A DNA stretch of 64,000 nt from Kudoa neothunni (taxonomy: Eukaryota; Cnidaria), in assembly GCA_964304625.1 (NCBI GenBank), contig OZ199839.1, positions 9,672,001 to 9,736,000 of the forward strand, given 5' to 3'. Position 1 is the stretch's first letter; every line of letters starts with the position of its first letter. The translations under genes were made by a program, and so were the position numbers. The notes beneath the pieces were generated by a model that saw only the letters and a program-made list of their open reading frames with translations, searched no databases and was not told the origin of the DNA. Positions 1-12,800 of the stretch are shown in pieces.

Positions 1-3000
1 TTTTAAGACGCGTATTTTAAACTGCCTTTACTTCTGCTGGTATATTTTCAAACGTTATTTTACTACAGATCGTGTGAAAACAATTTCCCTTATTTTTACA
101 CCTGTTCGAAAAGAATGTGTTTGAAGATGAATCGGTTGCATCTATCCATTCAAAAGTGCATATTTCGGATGGCATCTCATTGACTAATTTCACGGTGAGT
201 TTTCTTTCATCTTCATTGACAATCAGCTCATAATAAAATCTACTGAGTATTGGAGCATATTTTTTCGTAAAGGTGGTATCGTAAAAGTAATGAAAATCAA
301 AATATCTAGGACAACTGATAAAGTAATCTTCAGTATTTTCACCAAATGGAATGGAATAGCTACCAAATGAATTACAAGAATTCTCATTTTTGGTTATCTC
401 GCTGAGCTTTCGACCATCTTTACGTGCTTCACAATTTAATGAACATTTATTTGATCCTAATTTTATTTTATCACCATCTAACGTTGCAATCATCGATATT
501 TCTTCGAAATCATCTTAAAAGAATTATATTTATATATCAATTATAAATTACCAATGAAGTATGAATAAACTTTTCCTCTCGTAAAAGGGACCTGTTTTAG
601 TTGTTATTGTTTGTTTTGAATCTTTATTATCACCATTGCTTCGCTCTTCCCTACCTTCAGGTTTTCCAGGCGTGGAAGATGAAGTATCGGTTGTTTTCTT
701 AGAATCTTGATAAGTATAAGATATGTAGTTAAAACTTATGTTGATTATTAGGGATGGTGACAGTTTCTGTATAAAGTGTGTTGCAACTTGTTTGAATTTC
801 TGCGCCACTTTCTCCAGCATTTTCGTAACCAGATAAATCATTTTTAGACTTTTTTATTTCACATTGTTTGTCACTTTAACGCTAAAAAATCACCTATAAA
901 TTTAATTTTATATGTTTTTCCTGTTGAATCGTATCTTAGAATCATATTATTAGTAACAATTTCCTCAGCCAACCCTATAAAATATTATTGTATTTGATCA
1001 TATAATCTTTACTTTGAAGAATTTTGGCGGTAGGGTTTAGCAGTATTTTTATTTATCACAACTAACTGATACGTCATTTCCGCGATACGTAGTCGTCCAT
1101 GGAATATCTATTGTCGATGATCCAGACCTATCTGTGACAATAGGACTGCAAACACTATTAAAGCAATCAATTATTTCCCTCATAGATGTTTTTTTCATGA
1201 GAATATAAGCCCAAGTCCTTCCGAGATTTCCTACCGTCTTTGACAAAGTAACTGTAGATTTACTATCATTATTAATTATAGAAATATCGAAAGAAGCTCC
1301 ATCAGCTATTGATTTTTATTATTGAAATTAAACACATAAAATTACTTTCAGTAGAGTCGGTGCTTGTGACGCAGGTGTATCCTTTCGAGCAGGACCGTTA
1401 TTTTGTAATTTGTTTTAGGTTCGAGATTTACGATGGTAAAGGTGCTTGTACACGCATTAACACAAAATTTATTAGTGCTATCTATATCACAAGTAGCAGG
1501 AAATTTTGATGCTTCACTGTCAGCCAATGAATAATAAAGTTCACATTTTGCATCCGTATTAGTCCCATGGGAAAAGAGTCCGCTTGGAGTTAAATTTAAT
1601 TTTGTAGGTTGACCTTGAACGGCATTTGGTCTAATGCTTCTACCGGACTCAAATCCAACTCCTACTTAAATTTAGTTCACTCATAAGTATTAAAGAGTAC
1701 CTTTTGTTTTGAAATAAAAATATTTATGATATTTTACTACATATGAGTTATGAGAATCAAGTCCAATTATCTTAACCTTTAAAATGTATTCAGTGAGCCG
1801 TGACAGATTGTTCAAAGTAATTGAAGCAAAACGTTTGCACCCAGAAGAATCGATGCATTCTGGATCCTTACCAATATTATCTATTCCATCATATTTTCTT
1901 ATTATTTTTATTTCGCCAATAGAGGCAAAATTGATACTAGTCGTGTCAGATTCCGGTATACTTAATTTAGAAAGGTCGAACGTAGCTTGAGTATTAGTAA
2001 TGTCGGTAGCAGTAGGTTGATTTCTTTCAACTAATCACATTATTAAAAACTATAAAATTATTGATGAATACATGTCACTGTCTGGACAAATTCTTTTGAA
2101 GTGAATATATTGGGACGGTATACAAGTACTTGAGCGTAGTTCAACTGTGACTTGTATAATATGGTGGCTTTGTAACATGGTTGTAAGCATGGTCCGGCTT
2201 TATTTACATAGGAGCAGAAGGAAGTAAAATGGGAGTCCTCAACTTTTTTTATCCCAAAATAACACATTTTAGATGGTTCCGGATTCTGGAGGGTTATTGT
2301 ATAAAAAAAGTTGGTGCCACGTTGATAGTGCATTGACCCAGTTGAAATAAACCAATCTTCCACAGGCTTGATAGGATTTAAAAACACTTTAGGAGATCTA
2401 TCAGTAAAACTAATAAAGCAGGATGTCATGGTCGGGTTTGTCACAAGTTTAACTGTATTTTTTTTTATAAAAATTACTATCTGCAGTTTTGATAACTTCC
2501 GAACTACCATCCATTACGGTAGAGATCCCACCGTTTCTTTTTGTTTGAATTGTTACGGTAAATTCGCCGTTTAACTTTGTTGCAGATATTATAGTTTTCA
2601 GGTAGATATCTAATTAATTTTGTATAATAAATGTTCAATTTGTCAATTACCTTTGAGTTTATACACTTTTTTATAAGGACATGTCTTTATAGCTGTCTCA
2701 CCCTTACCTTGGCACCATCTTACATATTTAATGTTCTTAAAATCATTCCCATCTAATTGTAATGCGACTTTTTTGCAATCAATCATACACATTTTCGACG
2801 GGATATCTTCTCGAGCGCTTGTTGTACTAGTACAAGCAGGAATAACTTTAAGTGATGATGTTGAGACATCGTAATACTGAAGTGAACATTTTCGGTGACT
2901 GTTCTCAATATTGTACCCTGCCAATGATAACATATATTTATTCTCATTACTCAAAAAGCTTAATCTCAATATATTATTATCAATATCAACTGTAGAGTAA

Positions 3001-3106
3001 ATATTCGAGTGTAACACTAATGAAAAATAAACATTATGATTAATATTTTTTATTTATTACTTGTAAAAATTGTGACCAATCTAAGAAAAACATTGCTCGT
3101 CATCAT
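1..3106 (-). pseudogene. Paralog 1 of a novel modular membrane-protein family, 5' part only, frames broken
   Basis: Reading leftward, a signal-peptide exon (3061-3106, starting MMTSNVFLRLV) is followed by exons at 2651-3016, 2072-2609, 1701-2032, 1346-1661, 1013-1305, 552-974 and 1-513 (cut by the window edge). I set these boundaries by GT/AG sites, the phase-1 reading frame and comparison with paralogs 2, 5 and 6. Exon 2 differs from paralog 2 at only 4 of about 124 residues. Several one-base changes break the frame: a 9-base homopolymer near 2458-2466, an extra base near 1390 and near 1090, and three in exon 7 (near 876, 730 and 590). Exon 8 is open. It is therefore a probable pseudogene, although homopolymer errors in the assembly could explain some breaks. 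Exon 7 resembles paralog 5 rather than paralog 2, unlike its neighbours. The function is unknown; family logic suggests a secreted or surface protein. Confidence 0.75.
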
Positions 3107-3128
3107 TTGTTCATTGTTATTGAAGTAT

Positions 3129-3148
3129 TCAACGAGTTATATTAACCA
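3129..3148 (-). promoter_or_regulatory. Conserved upstream block, paralog 1
   Basis: On the minus strand this reads GGTTAATATAACTCGTTGAA, about 20-40 bases before the start codon. The same block stands before paralogs 2, 5 and 6. It may be promoter, 5' UTR or start-site context; its role is inferred only from conservation in position. Confidence 0.4.
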
Positions 3149-4330
3149 TTTAACACCGAAATTAATAAATAATATATTGTAAACCTCTATTTATTTTCTT
3201 ATCAGTAACTTTCTGATTAAAAGTTTGTTCAAGGATTTTACTAATGTAAGTTCTATGACAAAAAGTATTTTTTCATTCATTCCTTTTACATTTGAGTTCA
3301 AATGGAACCGATGATTAAAAAAAGAACTTCGTAATTATAATCAATCTATGGAATTAAGGTAATGCCTATTGAAAAGATTGGATTCATACTTCTTTCATAT
3401 ATTCTATCACAATAGGAGTCACTTTCACTAAGAAATAACTCATTAGCCAAACATGCATTTACCACATGTAATACAATTGTCAAATAACAGCGTGTCCGTT
3501 AGTTCCATGCAAAATAAAATGTCGCAAATTATCTTCAAAATAATCTATTTACATATAATTTCATTAAATTTTGTTTTAAGAATGTGCTGATTATAATCCG
3601 AATGTATTATATTTAATATGGAAAGTCCGCAGCCCAAGGAAATATTACTTAAAAATATACGAATGAAAATTTTCCAACGCGTTCGTGCCCAATGTTTGTC
3701 TAATATATGTAATCGGTTATTCAGTCTATGGAAAATTCACTACAGGAATTTCCAGAACAATTTATTTTGGTTCTGAAATATTTTAATTTTTTTCATTCAT
3801 TTCGATACTAAAGCCATAATCTGTCTTGCGGACAATAAAATAATATTTATCGCAAATCAATAAAAATTTTGATAATATAATTGCGTAAATAATTATTTTA
3901 TAATTTTCTTATTTATTTAACCATCCCTCTACGGAAGAAATAAAATCAGGTTTAATCTGAACCAAGATCACGATGGTACCTCAGGGGGAGAATGGATTAT
4001 ATCAACTTATTGTTCTCATAAACATAAATGTCCTTTAATAATAAAAGTTTATGAGTTGAATAGCAATATTTAATAAAGCTGTCCATTATTCTGTGATTTA
4101 AATGACATTATTAATCACTCCAATAATTACGCAAATAATGAAGCGTGTCTCCCAAAATGAACCAAATTTTCTCAATAAATATATAAAAGCTATTTGTAAT
4201 GAAAACAGAAGATATTGAAACGATGGAATACAGTAATAAATGAGCCATTCGCAGTATTACTATCGCTGGCTTCTAACCTATGTTAGGTGTCCGTATAAAC
4301 AGACTAAATATCGAAAACCTTCAAGGCTTC

Positions 4331-6392
4331 GTACGTATGCGATACCAATTTTTTGAATTAAAACCTTGAAAAAACTCAATATTATTTTATTTATTATTTA
4401 ACCCACTAATGAATTTGAGGTAAATTTTTACCCAAAAAAGAAGTCTTTGTTTATATACGTGATTTGTTTTCTCTTCGAAGGGTACGGGTTCTTTTCTTAT
4501 CTTCCAAAAAGGTAAGAAATATACGATTTTCAAGTATTATGACTAGAAATATAAAATCAAAAACATTATAGCATGTTTGTGCTCCAATGAATATTTTGGG
4601 TAAAAAATTACCTCAGATTTTTTTCTCACTGATTGATAGACAAAATAAAAATTATTACGTTAATCAAATTATAGTTTTATCTGATGGATAAATTTCGAGT
4701 TATATGGTTATTATCTATTGCATCGATCACGTAACTTCGTTTTTTAAGTTTGTCATTGCGATAATGGAGATGGATTTCGACGACAATAATTAAAGTGATA
4801 AATCAAATTCCTATAAAGTGATTATGAATACTTTAAAACTGATTTGTCATAAGAATCTGACGAGATTAAAAACTTTGAGAATTCAGGTCAATCCAAAATT
4901 AGTAATGGTGGGTTATGGTGGTGTCTTTGTATTTGACTCTCCCTGTCCGGAACGGGGTCCGCATGAACCCCAAATTCGACAAATTTGAACCAAGTCTTAG
5001 GCAGACAAATCAAAGTCATTTGTAAATTTCGGAATTCCCCTTGAGGTTTAAAACCCTTCGAACAATGTAAAAACATTACACTTGAAAAAATTATTATCGG
5101 CTAATTTCAATGATTTTTTTTCCTCTACAGACAAAAATTTATTTCATTTTTCAAGAAAACACGTATATACCGAATAAATTCATTTTTATCTTATAATTTA
5201 GGATCGTAGTTTTCGATGTTAATTATGTGCGCCAATTCTAATGAACAAGTTTTTAACGTCTTCTACATTATTCTCATTTCATGTGTAAATTACAGCGGAA
5301 TTATAATAAAAAATTATCACAAACTGATCTTATATTTTTAAAGTTAGGACATTTTTATCGCAAACTAAAAGGTTACGATATTCGACCCGCATAATAAACG
5401 TCGAAAATTGCATTCCTTACTTGTAATCGTAGATTTAAAAATTTAAGACGTAGCATTCAATTATGTGGGTGATGAATCTCAGCACATTATAGAACTTCAC
5501 CGCGGATTACCGACTCTTGAACCAAAAATAACTAATCTAATTTCCGGATGTACATTTCGTTGCTATAAACTTGTCTCTAGAAGGATGGAAATAGTTCCTC
5601 GGGTCAACTTTCAATTTTAATGATTATTAGAGAGAATCAATATTTAGTTAAAAAATCGTGGAATTTTCGGTCTTTCCACTTAACTTTGTAACTATATAAA
5701 CCTACTTCTGATATTATTAAATTTATAAGGAAAATGCTCAGAACAGAAAATAAAGTGAAAATTAAAGATTGCATAACAGAAGTAAGACGATATATCTAGT
5801 GTTTTCAAATAACAAATTATGTCTGACAAGAAAAGACGTATAAATCAAATTTAAAGAGTTAATTTGAATTTTACCTTTCATATATACCATAAAAAATTAC
5901 GTTAATTTATAAATTAAAGCTAAGGTACCCATATCCAATTTAGTCTGTTTATTATTAACTAGTTGTTTCCGATTTCATATCTAAACGCTGCCGTCGTTGA
6001 TGTACGCTAGGAATAATTTAACTTGTAATTTCTTATTTAGAAATGATTTTCATGTTCTAAACTACTTTTTTAGGATGGAATCTGTTTAATTTGGATTTTT
6101 GTGCCGCTAGATTCTTTCTTACTTTTAAATAGCCGATGTTAATGCATTATGGGATTTTGTTATGAAACCTACTAACGCTTCATAACAAATTAAATTTCCT
6201 ACACAGAAAGTCTTATAAATAGTTTAAAATATGACAAAAAGAAGTTAAAAACCAAGAAAACAGTTATTTTTTTAAGTGAGGGCCGACCCCATCGGAACAC
6301 GTGAATTTTTTCCGAGAAGTACAAGGAAGATTAATAGATTTGTTATTTATACATGTTTTCCACATAAAAAGATATTAGGAGACAATATGGTT
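4331..6392. other. AT-rich spacer without recognisable genes
   Basis: No ORF here looks coding. The only structure I noticed is a pair of short inverted repeats at 4416-4437 and 4594-4615, listed separately. A short acidic reading near 4770 recalls piggyBac N-termini, but too weakly to call. Confidence 0.6.
4416..4615. repeat. Small element bounded by about 22-bp inverted repeats
   Basis: TGAGGTAAATTTTTACCC at 4416 is mirrored by GGGTAAAAAATTACCTCA ending at 4615. A TTAA lies near 4398-4401. It could be a miniature transposon or a chance AT-rich palindrome. No coding content. Confidence 0.35.
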
Positions 6393-6635
6393 AGGAGAAA
6401 AAGGTAACGGTAAAGTATGTGACTCCAGAAAAACACCATCTTGCGTCCATTTTTTTCCGTTTTTTACGATTATCAATAATAAATCAAAATAGTACTGAGT
6501 GCAAATATTGAGCTCAAATAAATTACCTCAAAATTTTTGCCTAATTCCTATTCGACTACAGTGGGGTACATGTGTAACCCATATCGTTTTGCAATAAACA
6601 CAGAAAAATAACTGATTACTTGCTTATTTCGCAAA
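6393..6635 (+). repeat. Inner inverted repeat, left copy
   Basis: About 240 bases, including the stretch around 'gtatgtgactccagaaaa' and 'tattcgactacag', match 7805-8045 in reverse complement. The pair is centred near 7220, close to the centre of the outer palindrome (about 7120-7150). Confidence 0.8.
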
Positions 6636-7804
6636 TTATCTAAAATTTCTATTTTTATTATTTTTAATAAAAATGATATTAAATTTTTCTGTGTTTATTT
6701 ACCACACGAAAATTGCGATAATAGAGCTTTTAAGTTTAGAGGAGATTATGACTTATCTGGTTAATTAATGATCATGATAGATTATTTTACAAATTAGTAA
6801 CAAGGAATTACCTTAAAATTGCGACGAAAAAATGTGATTTTAATTGTTGGAATTTCGAAACCTTTATTTTAAAAAAGAGAAAACTAAATGTAAGGAGACC
6901 AATGACAGAAACTTCTTGCTGTGAGAGAAATCACATTGATTATGCCTTCACTTACAGCTCTAAAAATTACTTATCTTTTGCGGAATAACGACTTAAGGTA
7001 GTTGAGGTATAAAACTAGCGTTTCCCTTGAAACCGTATTTTTTCTCTAGTATGGCTTCCGTTAGTTCAGCCAACAAATTAACCATAATAAAATAAATATT
7101 CGTCTAGAAAATGTTATATTAAAATTTGTGAAAAAATTTGAACGAGTAAATCTTCATAAAATTGACCATACGTCCAATACATTGTACAACACTTCAGCTA
7201 AGCGTTAACATCATGGTAGTTGTTGTAAAGAATGATTTTAACGTAACATACATATTAAAATTTAAAATCATTTTGTTTAAATGCTTAATTATATATTATA
7301 ACCATAATGAAACATTATTTAATTAACACGAATATCTTTGTCCCAATAAATAAAATTTGTAATGTGTATTAATTATATATTTTATGTCGTATTTAAAAAT
7401 AAATAGATAAATATACGATTTATTATTTGTAAAGGTGTTCTAATGTATTATCTTCAGATGAATAAAATACGTATTGATATATTTTTAATTAATGCCTTTA
7501 TTCGATTTTATAACCAAAAATATCAATGTACGATTAATATAATTATTGTTAGTCTCAATTTCGCAACTAATTGGTGTATAAAAATTAGTTCACTAATAAT
7601 AATGTACTAATAAAAATATATAAACTACTATAAACAATTATAGATGTTACTAAATGGTTTAAAGTTAATTTGACATTTAGAAATAAAGATAGATGACACA
7701 TTACTTATTAATATTAGACTAGCTTATTTAGAAGGTTTACTACACTAAATTTAGAATGTAAATATTACGAAAATTTAAATGATTATAATATATTAATTAG
7801 GATA
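6636..7804. other. AT-rich loop between inner inverted repeats
   Basis: I see no gene, RNA or recognisable transposon coding in this stretch. It is very AT-rich with many short poly-A and poly-T runs. Confidence 0.6.
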
Positions 7805-8045
7805 AAATAAGAAAATAATCAGCTATTTTTCTGTGTTTATTGCAAAACGATATGGATTACACGTGTACCTGACTGTAGTCGAATAGAAATTGGGCAACAA
7901 TTTTGAATTAATTGATTTGAGCTTAATATTTGCACTCAGTATTATTTTGATTTATTATTGATAATCGTAAAAGAAAAAACGGACGAAATATGGTGTTTTC
8001 TGGAGTCACATATTTTTCCATTACCGAATCTCTCTTTTATCACGT
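7805..8045 (-). repeat. Inner inverted repeat, right copy
   Basis: Reverse complement of about 6393-6635 with scattered mismatches. It abuts or slightly overlaps the start of repeat X at about 8028. Confidence 0.8.
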
Positions 8046-9125
8046 TTTCGCATTTATTTTCAAAAGTATATTAATAAAAACAATTTGTTTTATAACAATG
8101 ATGAAATGTTAAATGTGATTAATCTATTCGATCCTTTATATTAATTTGTAGAAATAAACCATTTAGACAACATGATGATAATATCGATATCTGTCAACAA
8201 AAATTAAAAAATAAATAAATGCGAATCATTAATACAATTTTATTATAATCAACATTATTTTTTTATATTCATCATGAGGTTTGGACGATTTAAAAAAATA
8301 CATGCAGAAAACTTTCTTAATGAATTATTATATCTTAAAGAAGTGTTGTGTAACAAATAAATTATTTTCTGTTCTCAAAAGATGTAGGAATAAGACTTAG
8401 TAATCAAGATAAATTTAATATATATTGATATCCATAAATTTTACAAAATTAATTAACATTCTCAATAAAATAAAACTAAAATTTTTGTATCATACCTATT
8501 AGTTGGATTTTACTTTGAAAAAGTATTAATATTTTACTGGTAAAGCTCTGACTTTCATGAATCATAAATCGTCGTTTTGAGATCTATAACCGTAGATAAC
8601 ATTTTATAATTTTGTTCATTTTGTTCAAATAAATTAGAGCATCATTAATAGAAATAGTAAATTTTTTAAATCTTTTTTGGTTATTTGTAATTTTCATTCC
8701 ATTATGAGACTTTCAAAATGGATTCTTTATTATCCAAAATCCTATTTAAAGAGAATAGAGATTTTAAGTTAATATAATTCAGAATTTTAGTTGTTCTATT
8801 TTTTCCATTCGATATTCTTTCAAAATATGTCATTGAATCCATTTTATCTTTCAATGAACGAAGCTGTTTGGTTCTCTTCAAGTGTCCACGACCCATCATT
8901 TTAACGACTTTATTCTTAAGCCCAGTGTCCATGAGCCGTAAATTTGAGCTTATTCTTATTTACAGCGAATTAAAACAAAAAATAAGGTTTTAATAATTCA
9001 TTATAATTGTTATACTTTTAATCGATTTGTTTTCATTAGTAACATTAATGTGTAAGTCATTAAATCATGGCAGGTGCCTATGAGTAGTAGAGGGAACGAG
9101 CCGTCACCTACTGTATTTGTTTATA
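8028..9125 (+). repeat. Repeat X, copy 1
   Basis: About 1.1 kb, also found from 36121 to 36905 (same orientation, 5' part missing) and from 48360 to 51060 (opposite orientation, interrupted by a hAT). It ends with 'gccgtcacctactgta'. All copies hold a related minus-sense reading; here it is 8702-8932, containing HLKRTKQLRSLKDKMDSM. I do not recognise this peptide; it may be a scrap of a transposase. Probably a DNA-transposon-derived repeat of unassigned family. Confidence 0.7.
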
Positions 9126-9894
9126 TAAACATTGGAAACATTTAGAGTTATAAATCAATAAATACACAAAAGTGTGCAAAATCGGCTACAGACTGTATTT
9201 ATTATTACAATGTCACAGGTTCAAAAATAAGATTATATTTATTTATTCATAACGACATTTATCTATATTAAACTTCTGCAAGTGATTAAGAGTGTGTGCT
9301 TAGATCACTTATTATACTAGGACTTTCAATATATATGACTTTTTAACAACACTATCAAAGTTCTATAGATGACTTTAGATATAACACATATATGTAAATT
9401 TACAAAACTAATGAAGAATTGATGGCGTTTGTTTATTCAGATAGATTCAAACTCTAAATACTGAAACTGAGTCCTCAAATTTCGTGACATTTAATTTTAA
9501 GCGATAAGATTTAATATATAGATTGAAATTATACGTTTCTAATTATTTAAAATATTTTTGTTTATATTTAGGGGCTACATAATTGTTTTGAGGAAAGAGT
9601 GTATGAAAATGTGACTGATAAAGAGATATTAATTTGAGCAACAAAAAATAATCGCCGCAAGTTATCATCGAGTCATACAGTTATTGCTATTTTAATGATC
9701 TCAATTTTAACTGCGCTTATCACAGTCTTTAAAAATATGGATTTAAAAATCAAGGTTAATTTAACTACTTCTCTGAATTAATGGAAAGAATTCATATTTT
9801 TCTTTATTCTATATACATGTTCTACGATAAAATATTTCCAATACCGTGCGAAGCTGGGCAATTCGCGCTGGCAAGAGATAAAATAATATTGAGT
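9126..9894 (+). repeat. Upstream duplicated block, copy 1
   Basis: Non-coding DNA that matches about 36906-37700 in direct orientation at high identity. With X and the following 1.2 kb it forms a direct segmental duplication upstream of paralogs 2 and 5. No gene seen. Confidence 0.8.
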
Positions 9895-12800
9895 TTCTGC
9901 AAGGTTTGAAGGTTTTCGATATTTAGTCTGTTTATACGGACACTCAACATAGGTCACAAGCCAGCGGTAGTAATACTGCGAATAGCTCAATTATTACTGT
10001 ATTCCATAGTTTCAATATCTTCCGTTTTTATTACAAATAGCTTTTATATATTTATTGAGAAAATTTGGCTAATTTTGGGAGACACGCTTCATTATTTGTG
10101 TAATTATTGGAGTGATTAATATTGTCATTTAAATCACAGAATAGTGGACAGCTTTATCAAATATTGCTATTCAACCCATAAACATTATTAATATAGGACA
10201 TTTGTGTTTAGGAGAACCAAAAGTTGATATAATCCATTCTCCCCTGAGGTACCATCGCGATCTTGGTTCAGATTAAACTTGATTTTATTTCTTCCGTAGA
10301 GGGATGGTTAAATAAATAAGAAAATTATAAAATAATTATTTACGCAATTATATTATCAAAATTTTTATTGATTTGCGATAAATATTATTTTATTGTCCGC
10401 AAGACAGATTATGGCTTTAGTATCGAAATGAATGAAAAAAATTAAAATATTTCAGAACCAAAATAAATTGTTCTGGAAATTCCTGTAGTGAATTTTCCAT
10501 AGACTGAATAACCGATTACATATATTAGACAAACATTGGGCACGAACGCGTTGGAAAATTTTCATTCGTATATTTTTAAGTAATATTTCCTTGGGCTGCG
10601 GACTTTCCATATTAAATATAATACATTCGGATTATAATCAGCACATTCTTAAAACAAAATTTAATGAAATTATATGTAAATAGATTATTTTGAAGATAAT
10701 TTGCGACATTTTATTTTGCATGGAACTAACGGACACGCTGTTATTTGACAATTGTATTACATGTGGTAAATGCATGTTTGGCTAATGAGTTATTTCTTAG
10801 TGAAAGTGACTCCTATTGTGATAGAATATATGAAAGAAGTATGAATCCAATCTTTTCAATAGGCATTACCTTAATTCCATAGATTGATTATAATTACGAA
10901 GTTCTTTTTTTAATCATCGGTTCCATTTGAACTCAAATGTAAAAGGAATGAATGAAAAAATACTTTTTGTCATAGAACTTACATTAGTAAAATCCTTGAA
11001 CAAACTTTTAATCAGAAAGTTACTGATAAGAAAATAAATAGAGGTTTACAATATATTATTTATTAATTTCGGTGTTAAATGGTTAATATAACTCGTTGAA
11101 TACTTCAATAACAATGAACAAATGATGACGAGCAATGTTTTTCTTAGATTGGTCACAATTTTTACAAGTAATAAATAAAAAATATTAATCATAATGTTTA
11201 TTTTTCATTAGTGTTACACTCGAATATTTACTCTACAGTTGATATTGATAATAATATATTGAGATTAAGCTTTTTGAGTAATGAGAATAAATATATGTTA
11301 TCATTGGCAGGGTACAATATTGAGAACAGTCACCTAAAATGTTCACTTCAGTATTACGATGTCTCAACATCATCACTTAAAGTTATTCCTGCTTGTACTA
11401 GTACAACAAGCGCTCGAGAAGATATCCCGTCGAAAATGTGTATGATTGATTGCAAAAAAGTCGAATTACAATTAGATGGGAGTGATTTTAAGAAAATTAA
11501 ATATGTAAGATGGTGCCAAGGTAAAGGTGAGACAGCTATAAAGACATGTCCTTATAAAAAAGTGTATAAACTCAAAGGTAATTGACAAATTGAACATTTA
11601 TTATACAAAATTAATTAGATATCTACCTGAAAAGTATAATATCTGCAACAAAGTTAAACGGCGAATTTACCGTAACAATTCAAACAAAAAGAAACGGTGG
11701 GATCTCTACCGTAATGGATGGTAGTTCGGAAGTTATCAAAACTGCAGATAGTAATTTTTATAAAAAAAATACAGTTAAACTTGTGACAAACCCGACCATG
11801 ACATCCTGCTTTATTAGTTTTACTGATAGATCTCCTAAAGTGTTTTTAAATCCTATCAAGCCTGTGGAAGATTGGTTTATTTCAACTGGGTCAATGCACT
11901 ATCAACGTGGCACCAACTTTTTTTATACAATAACCCTCCAGAATCCGGAACCATCTAAAATATGTTATTTTGGGATAAAAAAAGTTGATGATTTCCATTT
12001 TACTTCCTTCTGCTCCAATGTAAATAAAGCCGGACCATGCTTACAACCATGTTACAAAGCCACAATATTATACGAGTCAAAGTTGGACTTCGCTCAAGTA
12101 CTTGTATACCGTCCCAATATATTCACTTCAAAAGAATTTGTCCAGACAGTGACATGTATTCATCAATAATTTTATAGTTTTTAATAATGTGATTAGTTGA
12201 AAGAAATCAACCTACTGCTACCTCTGTAACTAATACTCAAGCTACGTTCAACCTTAATAAAATAAGTACACTGGAATCTGACACGATTAATATCAGGTCT
12301 GCCTCTATTGGCGAAATAAAAATAATAAGAAAATATGATGGAATAAATATCGATAAGGATCCAGAATGCATCAATTCTTCTCGGTGCAGAAGTTTTACTT
12401 CAATTACTTTGAGCAATCTGTCACAGCTCACTGAATACATTTTAAAGGTTAAGATAATTGGATTTGATGATCATGATTCATATGTAGTAAAATATCATAA
12501 ATATTTATATTTCAAAACAAAAGGTACTCTTTAATACTTATGAGTGAACTAAATTTAAGTAGGAGCTGGATTTGAATCCGGTAGAAGTATTACACCAAGT
12601 ACCGCTCAAGATCATCCTACAAAATTAACTCTAACTCCGAGCGGACTCTTTTCCGATGGGACTAACACGGATGCAAAATGTGAACTTTATTATTCATTGG
12701 CTGACAGTGAAGCATCAAAATTTCCTGCTACTTGTGATATAGATGGCATTAATAAATTTTGTGTTAATGCGTGTACAAGCACCTTTACCATCGTAAATCT

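Larger units (their letters stand above)
1..4330. repeat. Left arm of a large inverted repeat
   Basis: The reverse complement matches about 9895-14291, through coding exons, introns and roughly 1.2 kb upstream of the gene. The match at base 1 pairs with about 14291, and the upstream end is near 4330. The spacer is about 5.6 kb. The arm carries paralog 1 and its upstream DNA. It probably continues to the left of the window. Confidence 0.9.

Noticed and set aside
4888-5076. 62-codon minus-strand reading in a GC-richer patch
   Set aside because: No recognisable domain; isolated and without context.
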